The notes beneath the pieces were generated by a model, which was not told where the DNA came from, made no database searches, and saw only the letters and a list, made by a program, of their open reading frames with translations. DNA of 64,000 bases from JBBWZH01 sp035544115 (lineage in GTDB: Bacteria; Actinomycetota; Actinomycetes; Mycobacteriales; CADCTP01): the NCBI GenBank assembly GCA_963714145.1, contig OY970235.1, positions 1,054,001 to 1,118,000 of the forward strand, written 5' to 3'. The translations under genes were made by a program, and so were the position numbers. Below, in pieces: positions 50,678 to 59,038 of this stretch (the first letter of the stretch is position 1; each line of letters begins with the position of its first letter).

Positions 50678-51861
50678 GTGATCAGGACGCGGTGACCGCG
50701 GCCGCCGCCCCGGCGGCGGCCGCGTCAGCCTCGCCCGGCCCGGCCGCCGGTACGGCGGATCCGCCCGGGCCGGCGGGCGATCCGGGTCCCGCGCCGGCGG
50801 CGGGCGGTGCCGCCGCCGGCGCGCCGGCCGCCGAACCCGTCCGGGCCGGCGGCGTCCCGGCGGCTGGCGGGTTGGCCGGCGCGGCGGGTACCGGCTGGCG
50901 GGCGCGGGCGGTCAGCGCGGCCCGGGGCGCGCCGCCGTGGACCGGGGTGGCGGTCGTGCTGCTGCTGATGGTGATCGGGTTGATCGCCACCCAGCCGCTG
51001 TTCGTCAGCTACCTGAACCTGAACAACGTCGCCCGCGGGCTGGCCATCCCGCTGCTGCTCGCGGTCGGCGCCACCCTGCTGCTGACCACCGGCATGATCG
51101 ACCTGTCGATCGGTTCGATGCTGGCGCTCTGCACGATGGTCACCGCCGGCTGCTTCAACCTCGGCCTGCCGGCCTGGCTCGCGGTGCTGCTGACCGTGCT
51201 GGCCGGCGGCGCGCTCGGCTGCGTGAACGGGCTGCTCATCGCCAAGGCCGGGCTCTCGTTCTTCGTTGTCACGCTCGGCACGATGGCGGTCTACCGGTCG
51301 GCGGCGCAGTTGCCGACCACCGGGATCAGCGTGCAACTGTCCGACAAGCCCGGCTTCGACCTGCTGGCCTGGCTCGGCGACGGCGAGGTCGGCCGGGTCT
51401 CGGTGCCGGTGGTGGTCTCGGTGCTGGCGTTGCTGGCGGCGTTCTTCGTGAGCCGGTGGACGAACTTCGGCCGGCAGGTCTACGCGGTCGGCGGTAACGA
51501 GCACGCGGCCCGGCTGGCCGGCATCTCGGTGGACCGGGTCCGGATCGCGGTGTTCGCGCTGAACGGCCTGCTGGTCGGCGTCGCCGGGGTGCTGTTCGTC
51601 GGCCGGATCCAGGCCGGCTCGCCGCTGATCGGCGCCGGCATCGAACTGGAGGTGATCGCCGCGGTGCTGCTCGGCGGCACCTCGTTCCTCGGCGGGCAGA
51701 GCTCGCTGGCCGGCACCACCCTCGGCGTGCTGTTCATCGCGGTGCTGCAGAACGGGCTGAACCTGGTCGGCGTGCAGGCCCTGTGGCGCGGCGTGGTCAC
51801 CGGCGCCGTGCTCATCCTGGCCGTCTGGGTGGACCGGCTGCGCCGCGGCGGCGCGCAGTGA
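50674..51861 (+). CDS. Ribose-type ABC transporter permease
   Basis: A 395-residue membrane protein from ATG 50674. The first 85 residues are Ala/Pro/Gly-rich and unlike typical permeases. Ten hydrophobic segments follow, with the RbsC signature LLLTTGMIDLSIGSMLAL, GGNEHAARLAGI (ATPase contact loop) and LLGGTSFLGGQSSLAGT. It imports the ligand of the lipoprotein encoded upstream. The gene overlaps its neighbours at both ends (ATGA, GTGA), so the operon is tightly coupled. Confidence 0.92.
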   Translation: MSDQDAVTAAAAPAAAASASPGPAAGTADPPGPAGDPGPAPAAGGAAAGAPAAEPVRAGGVPAAGGLAGAAGTGWRARAVSAARGAPPWTGVAVVLLLMVIGLIATQPLFVSYLNLNNVARGLAIPLLLAVGATLLLTTGMIDLSIGSMLALCTMVTAGCFNLGLPAWLAVLLTVLAGGALGCVNGLLIAKAGLSFFVVTLGTMAVYRSAAQLPTTGISVQLSDKPGFDLLAWLGDGEVGRVSVPVVVSVLALLAAFFVSRWTNFGRQVYAVGGNEHAARLAGISVDRVRIAVFALNGLLVGVAGVLFVGRIQAGSPLIGAGIELEVIAAVLLGGTSFLGGQSSLAGTTLGVLFIAVLQNGLNLVGVQALWRGVVTGAVLILAVWVDRLRRGGAQ

Positions 51862-53348
51862 CCGGCCCGGCCGGCGGCGTCGAGCTGACCGGGATCGTGA
51901 AGCACTTCGGCGGGGTGGCGGCGCTGCGCGGGGTCGACCTGACCATCGGGCCGGGCGAGATCGTCGGGCTGGTCGGGGAGAACGGATCGGGCAAGTCGAC
52001 GCTGATGCGGGTGCTGGCCGGCGCCGAGGTACCGGACGCGGGCGCCGTCCTGGTGGACGGCGTGCCGCTGCCGGCCGGCGACATCCACGCCCGGCTGAAC
52101 GCGGGCGTCGGCGTCGTGTTCCAGGAGGCGAACGTCTGCCCGGAGCTGGAGGTGGCCGAGAACCTCTACCTCGGCCACTGCGCGAGCACCGCCGGCGTGA
52201 TCAGCTGGGGCCGGACCCGGGCGGCGGCGAGCGCGGCGCTGGCCGAGGCCGGGGTGCCGCTGCCGCCCCGGGCCCGGGTCCGGGACCTGTCCCAGGACGA
52301 CCGGCACCTCACCGACGTGGTGCGGCTGCTGGCCCGCGGCGTGCGGGTGCTGGCGCTGGACGAGACCACCGCGTCGCTGACCGACGACTACGTGCAGCGG
52401 CTGTTCGACATCGTCCGGCGGGCCCGGGAGCGCGGCACCTCGGTGGTCTTCATCAGCCACCGCCTGAACGAGGTGTTCGACCTCTGCGACCGGATCGCGG
52501 TGCTGCGCGACGGCGCGATGGTCGCCGTCCGGGTGGCCGGCGAAACGTCGGAGGAACAGGTGATCCGGGACATGGTCGGCCGGGCGCTGGCCGACAAGGT
52601 GCTGCGGCGGCCGGTGCCGCCCGGGCCGGTGCGGCTCGCGCTGCGCGGCGTGACCGCCGGCCGGGTCACCGAGCCGGTCGACCTGGACCTGCGGGCCGGC
52701 GAGGTGGTCGGCATCGGCGGGCTGGTCGGCAGCGGCCGGTCGACCCTGCTGGAGGCGGTGTACGGGTTGCGGCACCGCACCGGCGAGGTCACCGTCGACG
52801 GTCGGCCGCTGCGTCCCGGCGCGCCGAAGGACTCGGTCGCCGCCGGGCTCGGCTATGTCCCGGAGGACCGGCGGGCGCACGGGTTGGCGATGGAGATGTC
52901 GGTGCGGTCGAACGCGATGTTCGTCGCGTCCGGCCGGCAGTCGTGGCGGCGCCGGGTCTCCCGCCGCGCCGACGAGGTGGTGCTGGACCAGTTGCGCGGC
53001 CGGCTGGCCCTGAAAGCGTCCAATGTGGACGCTCCGGTGCGCACGCTGTCCGGCGGGAACCAGCAGAAGGTCGTCCTCGGCCGCTGGCTGGCCGGCCAGG
53101 CCGGCGTACTGCTGCTGGACGAGCCGACCCGCGGCATCGACGTCGGCGCCAAGGCGCAGATCTACGAGATCATCCAGGCGCTCACCGAGGACGGCACCGC
53201 CGTCCTGCTCGTCTCCTCCGAGCTGGACGAACTGCTCGCCCTCGCCGACCGGGTCCTGGTCCTGCGCGAGGGCCGGCTGCGGGGCTGGTTCGACCGCGGT
53301 GCGCGTACCGAAGCCGTCGCCACCGCGATGGCCGGCAGCACCGGGTGA
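51858..53348 (+). CDS. Ribose-type ABC transporter ATP-binding protein (two domains)
   Basis: A 496-residue RbsA-like protein with two nucleotide-binding domains, starting at GTG 51858. The first domain keeps the Walker A GENGSGKST but its signature reads LSQDDRHLTDV and its Walker B LALDETTASL, so it is degenerate compared with the LSxGQxQ and DEPT consensus. The second domain has LVGSGRSTLLEA, LSGGNQQKVVLG and LLLDEPTRGID. In this subfamily only one domain normally hydrolyses ATP. It energises the permease encoded just upstream, and overlaps the creatininase gene by GTGA. Confidence 0.93.
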   Translation: MTGPAGGVELTGIVKHFGGVAALRGVDLTIGPGEIVGLVGENGSGKSTLMRVLAGAEVPDAGAVLVDGVPLPAGDIHARLNAGVGVVFQEANVCPELEVAENLYLGHCASTAGVISWGRTRAAASAALAEAGVPLPPRARVRDLSQDDRHLTDVVRLLARGVRVLALDETTASLTDDYVQRLFDIVRRARERGTSVVFISHRLNEVFDLCDRIAVLRDGAMVAVRVAGETSEEQVIRDMVGRALADKVLRRPVPPGPVRLALRGVTAGRVTEPVDLDLRAGEVVGIGGLVGSGRSTLLEAVYGLRHRTGEVTVDGRPLRPGAPKDSVAAGLGYVPEDRRAHGLAMEMSVRSNAMFVASGRQSWRRRVSRRADEVVLDQLRGRLALKASNVDAPVRTLSGGNQQKVVLGRWLAGQAGVLLLDEPTRGIDVGAKAQIYEIIQALTEDGTAVLLVSSELDELLALADRVLVLREGRLRGWFDRGARTEAVATAMAGSTG

Positions 53349-54133
53349 CGCGCCCGCCCCCGGGCGGCGCGAGCGAGTGGGCCGAGCTGCCGGCGGGGCG
53401 GCTGGTGTTCGCGCCGGACGACGTGGGGCTGGTGCCGGTGGGGGCCACCGAGCAGCACGGGCCGCACCTGCCGACCGGGACCGACACGATGATCGCCAGC
53501 GGGATCTGCGCCCGGGCCGCGGCCCGGTGCGGCGCGGTGGTGCTGCCGGCGATCCCGATCGGCTGCAGCTACGGGCACGGGCACAGCCGCGGCACGCTCT
53601 CGCTGGCGCCGGAGCAGTTGGCCGGGTTGATCCGGCAGTACGCGGAGTGGGCGGCCTGGTCCGGGCTGCGCCGGCTGCTGTTCCTGAACGCCCACCTGGG
53701 CAACTCGGCCGCGATCGGCACCGGCACCGACCACCTGCGGCTGCACCGGCCGGACCTGCGGGTGGGCGCCCGGGAGTGGTGGGGCCTGTCGCCGGACCTG
53801 CGTGCGGCGATGTTCGCCGAGGGGCCGGACGTGCACGGCAACCGGGCCGAGACAGCGATCATGCTGCACCTCGCCCCGGGCCTGGTCGACCTGGCCCGGG
53901 CCCCCGCCGCCGACGACGAGGACCGCACCGCCGGCCTGGTCTTCCGCTACACCACCGGGCAGCTGTCCCGCACCGGCGCCACCGGCCGTCCGAGCGAGGC
54001 GACCGTGGAGCTGGGGGAGCGGCTGGTGACCGGGGCCGCGGCGGCGCTGGCCGAACTGGTCGAGCGCGGCCGCACCGAGCGCGCACCCGTCGACCCGCCG
54101 CCCCCTGCCCCGAGCCCCAGCGCGGGCCCATGA
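53345..54133 (+). CDS. Creatininase family amidohydrolase
   Basis: A 262-residue protein from GTG 53345. The metal-binding pattern is intact: Glu and His in VGATEQHGPHLPTGTD, with Asp at the end of that motif, and His plus Glu in VHGNRAETAIML. The central NAHLGNS replaces the more common NGHGGN. Creatininase opens the ring of creatinine; relatives process other cyclic amides, including MftE and formamide hydrolases. The last 20 residues are Pro-rich. It is the final gene of the M24-ABC operon, so the imported compound is likely its substrate or a product precursor. Confidence 0.9.
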   Translation: MTRPPPGGASEWAELPAGRLVFAPDDVGLVPVGATEQHGPHLPTGTDTMIASGICARAAARCGAVVLPAIPIGCSYGHGHSRGTLSLAPEQLAGLIRQYAEWAAWSGLRRLLFLNAHLGNSAAIGTGTDHLRLHRPDLRVGAREWWGLSPDLRAAMFAEGPDVHGNRAETAIMLHLAPGLVDLARAPAADDEDRTAGLVFRYTTGQLSRTGATGRPSEATVELGERLVTGAAAALAELVERGRTERAPVDPPPPAPSPSAGP

Positions 54134-54168
54134 GTGAGCGGTTTCCTCCGAGCGTGAGCACTTCGGGC

Positions 54169-54195
54169 GTGAGTGAGCGGTCACACCTGCTCACT
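54169..54195. repeat. 30-bp palindromic element, copy a (decayed)
   Basis: GTGAGTGAGC at 54169-54178 faces GCTCACT at 54189-54195 across a 10-bp loop. The other copies are at 54549-54578, 55638-55666 and 55876-55905. Confidence 0.8.
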
Positions 54196-54343
54196 GGTGC
54201 CCCAACTGCTCACGCCCGGGCCGAACTGCTCACTCGGCGGCTCCGCGTGGGCAGGGCGCACCTGCGAGTGGTCACTTCAGCTGCCACGTGATCAGTTAGC
54301 GCCAGTGAGCGTCACTCACGGCAGCTGGCTAGTTTTCACTCCG

Positions 54344-54465
54344 GCGGGACTGGTCACTTGGGCGGGAGTGGTCACGCGGGCAGGGCTGGTCACGCGGGCG
54401 GGACTGGTCACGCGGGCAGGACTGCTCACTCGGGCAGGACGTGCTCACTCGGGCAGGACGTGCTC
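54344..54465. repeat. 18-19 bp tandem repeat, six full copies plus one partial
   Basis: Units such as GCGGGACTGGTCACGCGG start at 54344, 54362, 54380, 54398, 54416 and 54434 (19 bp), with a partial copy at 54453. The core changes from GGTCAC on the left to GCTCAC on the right, linking this array to the GTCAC-rich satellite at 6-8 kb and the GCTCAC-rich palindromes here. Confidence 0.88.
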
Positions 54466-54548
54466 CCGACACGGCGGAACTGCTCATTCACCTGCCCGCG
54501 GACAGGGCGTTCCGTGAGCGGTTCCTTCCGTGAGTGAGCACTTCGGAC

Positions 54549-54578
54549 GTGAGTGAGCGGGCGCATGCGCTCACTCAC
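54549..54578. repeat. 30-bp palindromic element, copy b
   Basis: GTGAGTGAGC (54549-54558) and GCTCACTCAC (54569-54578) are perfect inverted repeats around a 10-bp loop. Confidence 0.88.
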
Positions 54579-54678
54579 GCCGCGACTGCCCACTCACGGG
54601 AGGAACCGCTCACGGGCGGCGTGCTCGCGCAGCTGGCCAGTCCCCACTCGGGGCAAAACTGCTCACTCGGTGCAGAAG

Positions 54679-54687
54679 TTATCCACA
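54679..54687. promoter_or_regulatory. DnaA-box-like sequence TTATCCACA
   Basis: The 9-mer equals the consensus DnaA box and stands out as A/T-rich in this region, 51 bp before the start of the DUF559-type gene. A single box is not evidence of an origin. Confidence 0.4.
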
Positions 54688-54737
54688 GATCTCGGCGGCG
54701 ATCCCGTGCGTGGTCGTCTGGACCGGATCGTGGAGCG

Positions 54738-55622
54738 ATGGCGAACCGCACGTCCTCATCTGTCGACGCCGACTCCGGTGCGCAGGTCCGGCTCTGCCGC
54801 GGGGTCTGGCTCCCCGCTGAGGCTGCCGCCGACACGATCACGCGGTTGGCGGCCGTGTTGGCGGTGCTGCCGCAGCGCACCGTGCTCAGCGGCCTGACCG
54901 CGGCGGCGCTGCACGGGATGGACGTGCCTACCCAGACGGTGGCCACCGACGTCACGGTCGCGGCGCAGCACCGGCCGTCGGCGCTGACCAGTGGCCCCCG
55001 GCGGCCTGAGCTGGTGGCGCACCGCCGCCTGCTCTCCCCGGACGAGATCGTCGAGGTGGCCGGCCTGCCGGTGACGTCCGCCGCGCGCACCTGGTGTGAT
55101 CTCGCCGAGACGATGTTGCTGCCCGACCTCGTCGCGGCGGGCGACTCCGCGATCCGGCTGGGCCTGGTGACGCCGGAGCAGTTGGCGCAGGCGATCCGCG
55201 AGCGCCGCAGCCGACGCGGGCTGCGGCTCGCCCTGCGGGCTGTTCCGCTGCTCGACGGTCGATCCCGGTCCCGGCCGGAGTCTCGGCTGCGGGTGCTGCT
55301 CGTCCTGGCCGGGCTTCCGCTGCCGGCCGTCAACGAACCGGTGCTGGACGACCACGGTGGCTGGCTGGCCGAGCCAGATCTCTGCTACCGGCAGGCGCGA
55401 TTGGGCATCGAGTACCAGGGCGCCGGGCACGCGGAACCGCGCCGGATGCGCCGGGATGTCGCACGGCACATGGACCTGCGCCGCGCTGACTGGGAGATCC
55501 TCTACTACACCGCCGACCAGCTCTTCCGGCACCCTGAACTGATTGTCCGCGACGTCCGAGCCGCGCTCCGACACCGCGCACCACACCTCCTCCGACACCC
55601 GCGTGAGCACCTACGTCGCTGA
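54738..55622 (+). CDS. DUF559-type (Vsr-like) protein with AbiEi-like middle
   Basis: A 294-residue protein from ATG 54738. The first half resembles the C-terminal part of AbiEi antitoxin-like proteins (TVLSGLTAAALHGMD; HRRLLSPDEIVEVAGLPVTS; ARTWCDLAETM). The second half is a DUF559/Vsr-like restriction-endonuclease fold: Glu in SRPESRLRVLL, Asp in LAEPDLCYRQ and IEYQG two strands on, a D-ExQ form of the PD-(D/E)xK core. The end of the protein (ADWEILYYTADQLFRHPE) is typical. Such genes are common in actinomycetes; DNA cleavage has not been shown for most. It is flanked by palindromic elements on both sides. Confidence 0.8.
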   Translation: MANRTSSSVDADSGAQVRLCRGVWLPAEAAADTITRLAAVLAVLPQRTVLSGLTAAALHGMDVPTQTVATDVTVAAQHRPSALTSGPRRPELVAHRRLLSPDEIVEVAGLPVTSAARTWCDLAETMLLPDLVAAGDSAIRLGLVTPEQLAQAIRERRSRRGLRLALRAVPLLDGRSRSRPESRLRVLLVLAGLPLPAVNEPVLDDHGGWLAEPDLCYRQARLGIEYQGAGHAEPRRMRRDVARHMDLRRADWEILYYTADQLFRHPELIVRDVRAALRHRAPHLLRHPREHLRR

Positions 55623-55637
55623 GTGAGCAGTTTGGGC

Positions 55638-55666
55638 GTGAGTGAGCGGGCGTACCTGCTCACTCG
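55638..55666. repeat. 30-bp palindromic element, copy c
   Basis: GTGAGTGAGC at 55638-55647 faces GCTCACTCG at 55658-55666; the last base of the arm is lost. Confidence 0.82.
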
Positions 55667-55875
55667 CCGCGTGGGTGCGCACGCGCGGGTGGAAGTGCTC
55701 ACTGGCCGGCCGGTGTCGGGTGTGGCGGTTCCGCGGGTGAGCAGTTCCTCCTGGGCGTGAGGGCGGGGCGGGGTGTGCCTGTTCGCCCGCGGGCGAAACT
55801 GCTCATCCGTCGGCCACGCGCGGGCCGGGCGGTCCTGTGAGTGAGCAGTTCGTTCTGTGCGTGAGCAGTTCGGGC

Positions 55876-55905
55876 GTGAGTGAGCGGGCGCACCTGCTCA
55901 CTCAC
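55876..55905. repeat. 30-bp palindromic element, copy d
   Basis: GTGAGTGAGC (55876-55885) and GCTCACTCAC (55896-55905) form a perfect inverted repeat around GGGCGCACCT; the loop is nearly the same as in copy c. Confidence 0.9.
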
Positions 55906-56127
55906 CGCGCAGGTACTCACGGGCGGGAGGAACTGCTCACTTGCGGGAGGAACTGCTCACGCGCGACAGGCGCGGCAGACGCGGCGGGTGCGGCTTACGC
56001 GCGGCAGGCGCGCCAGGCGCGACGGGTGCGGCAGACGCGGCGGGTGCGGCGGATGGCGGGGGCGGGAGGCAGGCCGTCCCGCGGGCGGTGTGGATGCGTA
56101 GATTCGACGGGTTCGGTGAGCTGGAAA

Positions 56128-56202
56128 CGTAATCTCGAAGTAGTCTGGCTCAGTCTTGTTGGATTACGAACCCCACGCTACGGTTCTGGTGCGAATTCGC
56201 AC
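56128..56202 (+). promoter_or_regulatory. Promoter and operator region of the branched-chain-type ABC operon
   Basis: TTGTTG (56156-56161), 17 bp and TACGGT (56179-56184) form a promoter candidate. A perfect 14-bp palindrome GTGCGAATTCGCAC at 56189-56202 covers the expected start site. CGTAATC (56128-56134) and GATTACG (56162-56168) form a second, wider inverted repeat over the -35. Both are A/T-rich for this genome. Binding by an Lrp-type regulator is inference. Confidence 0.6.
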
Positions 56203-56250
56203 AGCACGGTGGGGGTCCCTTGACCCGCACTCTCCCGGCTGGAGGTCGCC

Positions 56251-57456
56251 ATGACCCTGCGACGGCTCTTGATCCTGCTGGCCGCGGCCGGCACGCTCGT
56301 CCCGGCCGTGGCGGCCTGCGGCGGCTCGGACGCCCCGTCCGGTGGCGGCGGTGGTTCGGACAGCGCCAAGCCGATCATCATCGGGGCGGCGGTCGCCGAG
56401 TCCGGCGGCTTCGAGCTGTACGACGGCGGCCAGACCGCCGGCATGAAGTACGCCATCGACAAGATCAACGCGGCCGGTGGGGTGAACGGCCGTAAGTTCG
56501 AGCTGATCACCGCCGACCACAAGACCGACCCGGCCCAGGTGCAGGCCGCCGCGCAGGACGTGCTTGACAAGGGCGCCGACGTGGTGGTGACCACGGTCGA
56601 CTACGACTTCGGCGCCCCGGCCGCGCTGGCCGCCCGGCGGGCGAACAAGGTGTCGATCTCCGGCGCGGGCGCTCCCGAGTTCGGCTTGAAGGGCCTCGGC
56701 CCGCTGCACTTCAACGTCTACCAGGGCACCCCGACCGAGTCGGTCACGATGGCCCAGCTGGCCTACACGACGCAGAAACTGCGGCACCCGTACCTGCTGG
56801 AGGACACCAGCATCCAGTACTCCAAGTCGCTGTGCACCGAGTTCGAGAGCGCCTGGGCGAAGCTGGCCGGGCCGGGCACGATCGCCGGCAAGGACACCTT
56901 CAAGAACAGCGACCCGTCCATCGCCAGCCAGCTCAGCAAGATCAAGTCGACCGGCTCGGCCGACTTCGTGGTGATGTGCTCGTACCCGCCGGGCGGCGCC
57001 AGCGCGATCCGGCAACTGCGCACCGCCGGGGTGAACCTGCCGGTCTACGGCGGTTCCGGCTTCGACGGCACGTTCTGGACCGACGCGGTGCCGGACCTGA
57101 GCAACTTCTACCACCCGGCGATGGTGTCCTCGGCCGGCGACGACCCGAACAGCGCGGTGAACCAGTTCCTGTCCAGCGTCAAGTTCTCCGGCTCGGCCAG
57201 CTACGCGCTGTTCGGCTACGAGGTGATCGAGACGATCAAGGCCGGGATCGAGAAGGCCGGCACGGCGTCCGGGCCCGAGCTGGCCAAGGGGATCGAGTCG
57301 CTGCAGAACGCGCCGTTCCTGGTCGGGCCGACCAGCTACAGCGCCACCTGCCATGCGCCGATCGGTAGGTCGATGGCCATGATGAAGATCGACCACGGCA
57401 AGGCCAGCTACGTCACGTCGATCACGCCGACCGGCGTGCCGGAAACGGCCTGCTGA
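56251..57456 (+). CDS. Branched-chain amino acid-type ABC substrate-binding lipoprotein
   Basis: A 401-residue LivJ/LivK-type binding protein. The signal peptide ends in the lipobox VAAC (Cys near residue 23), then a Gly/Ser linker. The body has the Peripla_BP_6 pattern: IGAAVAESGGFELYDGGQTA, YAIDKINAAGGVNGRKFEL, and a KADVVV-like DKGADVVVTTVDYDFG. In this family the ligand is an amino acid, amide, urea or similar small amine. The start ATG 56251 is preceded by CTGGAGGTC. It is the first gene of an operon reaching 63287. Confidence 0.93.
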   Translation: MTLRRLLILLAAAGTLVPAVAACGGSDAPSGGGGGSDSAKPIIIGAAVAESGGFELYDGGQTAGMKYAIDKINAAGGVNGRKFELITADHKTDPAQVQAAAQDVLDKGADVVVTTVDYDFGAPAALAARRANKVSISGAGAPEFGLKGLGPLHFNVYQGTPTESVTMAQLAYTTQKLRHPYLLEDTSIQYSKSLCTEFESAWAKLAGPGTIAGKDTFKNSDPSIASQLSKIKSTGSADFVVMCSYPPGGASAIRQLRTAGVNLPVYGGSGFDGTFWTDAVPDLSNFYHPAMVSSAGDDPNSAVNQFLSSVKFSGSASYALFGYEVIETIKAGIEKAGTASGPELAKGIESLQNAPFLVGPTSYSATCHAPIGRSMAMMKIDHGKASYVTSITPTGVPETAC

Positions 57457-57490
57457 ACCGGCGGTCGGCAGGTCGGGGGCGGGGACGGCG

Positions 57491-58243
57491 GTGATCGAGG
57501 CGCGCGCGGTGGATGTCCGGTTCGACGGCGTGCACGCGCTGGCTGAGGTGGACCTCGCCCTGGCTCCGGCCGAGATCGTCGGGCTGATCGGCCCGAACGG
57601 CGCCGGCAAGACGACCCTGGTGAACGCGGTCAGCGGGTTCCAGCGGCCGACCGCGGGCACGATCCGGCTGGACGGCACCGACATCACCGGCTGGCCGGCG
57701 CACCGGCGGGCCCGGGCCGGGGTCGGCCGCACCTTCCAGAGCGTGCGGGCGTTCGGCGCGCTGACCGTCCGGGAGAACCTGGAGGCCGGGGCGTACGCGG
57801 TCGGCAGGTCCCGGCGGGCGGCCCGGGCCCTGGCCGACGAGACGCTGGAGCTGGTCGGGCTGACCGGTGCCGCCGGCACGCTGGCCGGGGCGCTGGCCTA
57901 CGGCCAGGAACGCCGGCTGGGCATCGCCCGGGCGCTGGCCGCCGGGCCGCGGTTCCTGCTGCTGGACGAGCCGGCCGCGGGGCTGAACGAGGCCGAGACG
58001 GACGACCTGCTGGACCTGCTGCGGCACATCCGGGCCGAGCGCGGCTGCGGGCTGCTGGTGATCGAGCACGACATGCGGCTGATCATGCGGCTGTGCGAGC
58101 GGCTGCAGGTGCTCGACCACGGTCGCACCATCGCCGCCGGCAGCCCGGCCGAGGTCGCCGGCAACCAACTCGTGCTCGCCGCGTACCTGGGGCAGCGCGA
58201 CAGCCGCCAGGCCGACGAACGGGGCGGCCATGCCGCCGGCTGA
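57491..58243 (+). CDS. livG: Branched-chain amino acid-type ABC ATP-binding protein LivG
   Basis: A 250-residue LivG-type ATPase from GTG 57491. Walker A GPNGAGKTT, the degenerate signature ALAYGQERRLGIARAL, Walker B LLLDEPAAGLNE and the switch His in VIEHDMRLIM are all present. It powers import together with LivF. Its stop is followed after 68 bp by the LivF start; that gap holds a CCGTCCACTGTGGACGG palindrome at about 58252-58268. Confidence 0.95.
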   Translation: MIEARAVDVRFDGVHALAEVDLALAPAEIVGLIGPNGAGKTTLVNAVSGFQRPTAGTIRLDGTDITGWPAHRRARAGVGRTFQSVRAFGALTVRENLEAGAYAVGRSRRAARALADETLELVGLTGAAGTLAGALAYGQERRLGIARALAAGPRFLLLDEPAAGLNEAETDDLLDLLRHIRAERGCGLLVIEHDMRLIMRLCERLQVLDHGRTIAAGSPAEVAGNQLVLAAYLGQRDSRQADERGGHAAG

Positions 58244-58311
58244 CCGACCGGCCGTCCACTGTGGACGGAACCGCCCCCGGCCGGGGTCGGCGGGGCGGCA
58301 CTGGGGCAGCC

Positions 58312-59025
58312 ATGCTGCGGGTTGACCAACTGACCGTCCACTATGGACGGATCCGGGCCGTGCGGGAGGTCTCGCTGCGGGTCGAGGCCGGCGAGATCGT
58401 CGGCCTGCTCGGGCCGAACGGAGCCGGCAAGAGCAGCACGCTGGCGGCCCTGGCCGGCAGCGTGCCGCCGGCCGGCGGCCGGGTCCGGCTGGACGGGGTG
58501 GACGTGACCGGCGAGCCGGCCGACCGGATGGTCCGCCGCGGGCTGACCCTGGTGCCGGAGGGGCGGCGCATCTTCGGCACCCTCACGGTGGCGGAGAACC
58601 TGGCGATCGGGGCGAGCGCGCGGTCCGACCGGGCCGCGGTCGCGTCCGATGTGGACCGGGAGCTGGATCGGTTCCCGGTGCTGCGCCGGTACTACCGCAC
58701 GCCGGCCGGGCGGCTGTCCGGCGGCGAGCAGCAGCAACTCGCGGTGGCCCGCGCGCTGCTGGCCCGGCCCCGGCTGCTGCTGCTGGACGAGCCGTCGCTG
58801 GGGCTGGCTCCGGTGCTGGTGGACGTCATCTTCGACACGATCGAGCAGTTGCGCGCGGACGGGCTCACCATCCTGCTGGTCGAGCAGAACGCCAGCCGCA
58901 CCGTCGCCCTGGCCGACCGGTGCTACGTGCTGCGCAGCGGGGTGCTGGTGGCCGAGGCCGCCCGCGGCGAACTGCACCCGGACCGGCTGGGTGCGATCTA
59001 CCTCGGCGCCCCGGACCCGCGATGA
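58312..59025 (+). CDS. livF: Branched-chain amino acid-type ABC ATP-binding protein LivF
   Basis: A 237-residue LivF-type ATPase from ATG 58312. Walker A GPNGAGKSS, signature LSGGEQQQLAVARAL, Walker B LLLDEPSLGLAP and LVEQNASRTV with its switch Gln-Asn typical of LivF are visible. Upstream in-frame sequence does not resemble the family. LivF pairs with LivG at the cytoplasmic face of the LivHM permease. Confidence 0.95.
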   Translation: MLRVDQLTVHYGRIRAVREVSLRVEAGEIVGLLGPNGAGKSSTLAALAGSVPPAGGRVRLDGVDVTGEPADRMVRRGLTLVPEGRRIFGTLTVAENLAIGASARSDRAAVASDVDRELDRFPVLRRYYRTPAGRLSGGEQQQLAVARALLARPRLLLLDEPSLGLAPVLVDVIFDTIEQLRADGLTILLVEQNASRTVALADRCYVLRSGVLVAEAARGELHPDRLGAIYLGAPDPR

Positions 59026-59038
59026 GCACGGGGCCGCG

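Larger units (their letters stand above)
54134..54737. other. Gene-free repeat-rich gap before the DUF559-type gene
   Basis: The 604 bp between the creatininase and the next gene hold no gene. They are a patchwork of GTGAGTGAGC and its complement GCTCACTCAC, ordered as palindromes at 54169-54195 and 54549-54578, an 18-19 bp tandem array at 54344-54465, and a perfect DnaA-box-like TTATCCACA at 54679-54687. Confidence 0.75.
55623..56155. other. Gene-free repeat-rich gap after the DUF559-type gene
   Basis: No gene is seen. 55638-55666 and 55876-55905 hold two more 30-bp palindromes; isolated GTGAGCAGTTC and AACTGCTCAC motifs occur between them. From 55960 to 56080 the sequence is a run of GGCAGACGCGGCGGGTGCGG-type short repeats. 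After 56100 the base composition drops in GC as the promoter of the next operon begins. Confidence 0.75.

Noticed and set aside
54344..54465. CRISPR array
   Set aside because: Units of 18-19 bp with no spacers.
54679..54687. Replication origin
   Set aside because: Only one DnaA-like box and no dnaA, dnaN or A/T-rich unwinding region.
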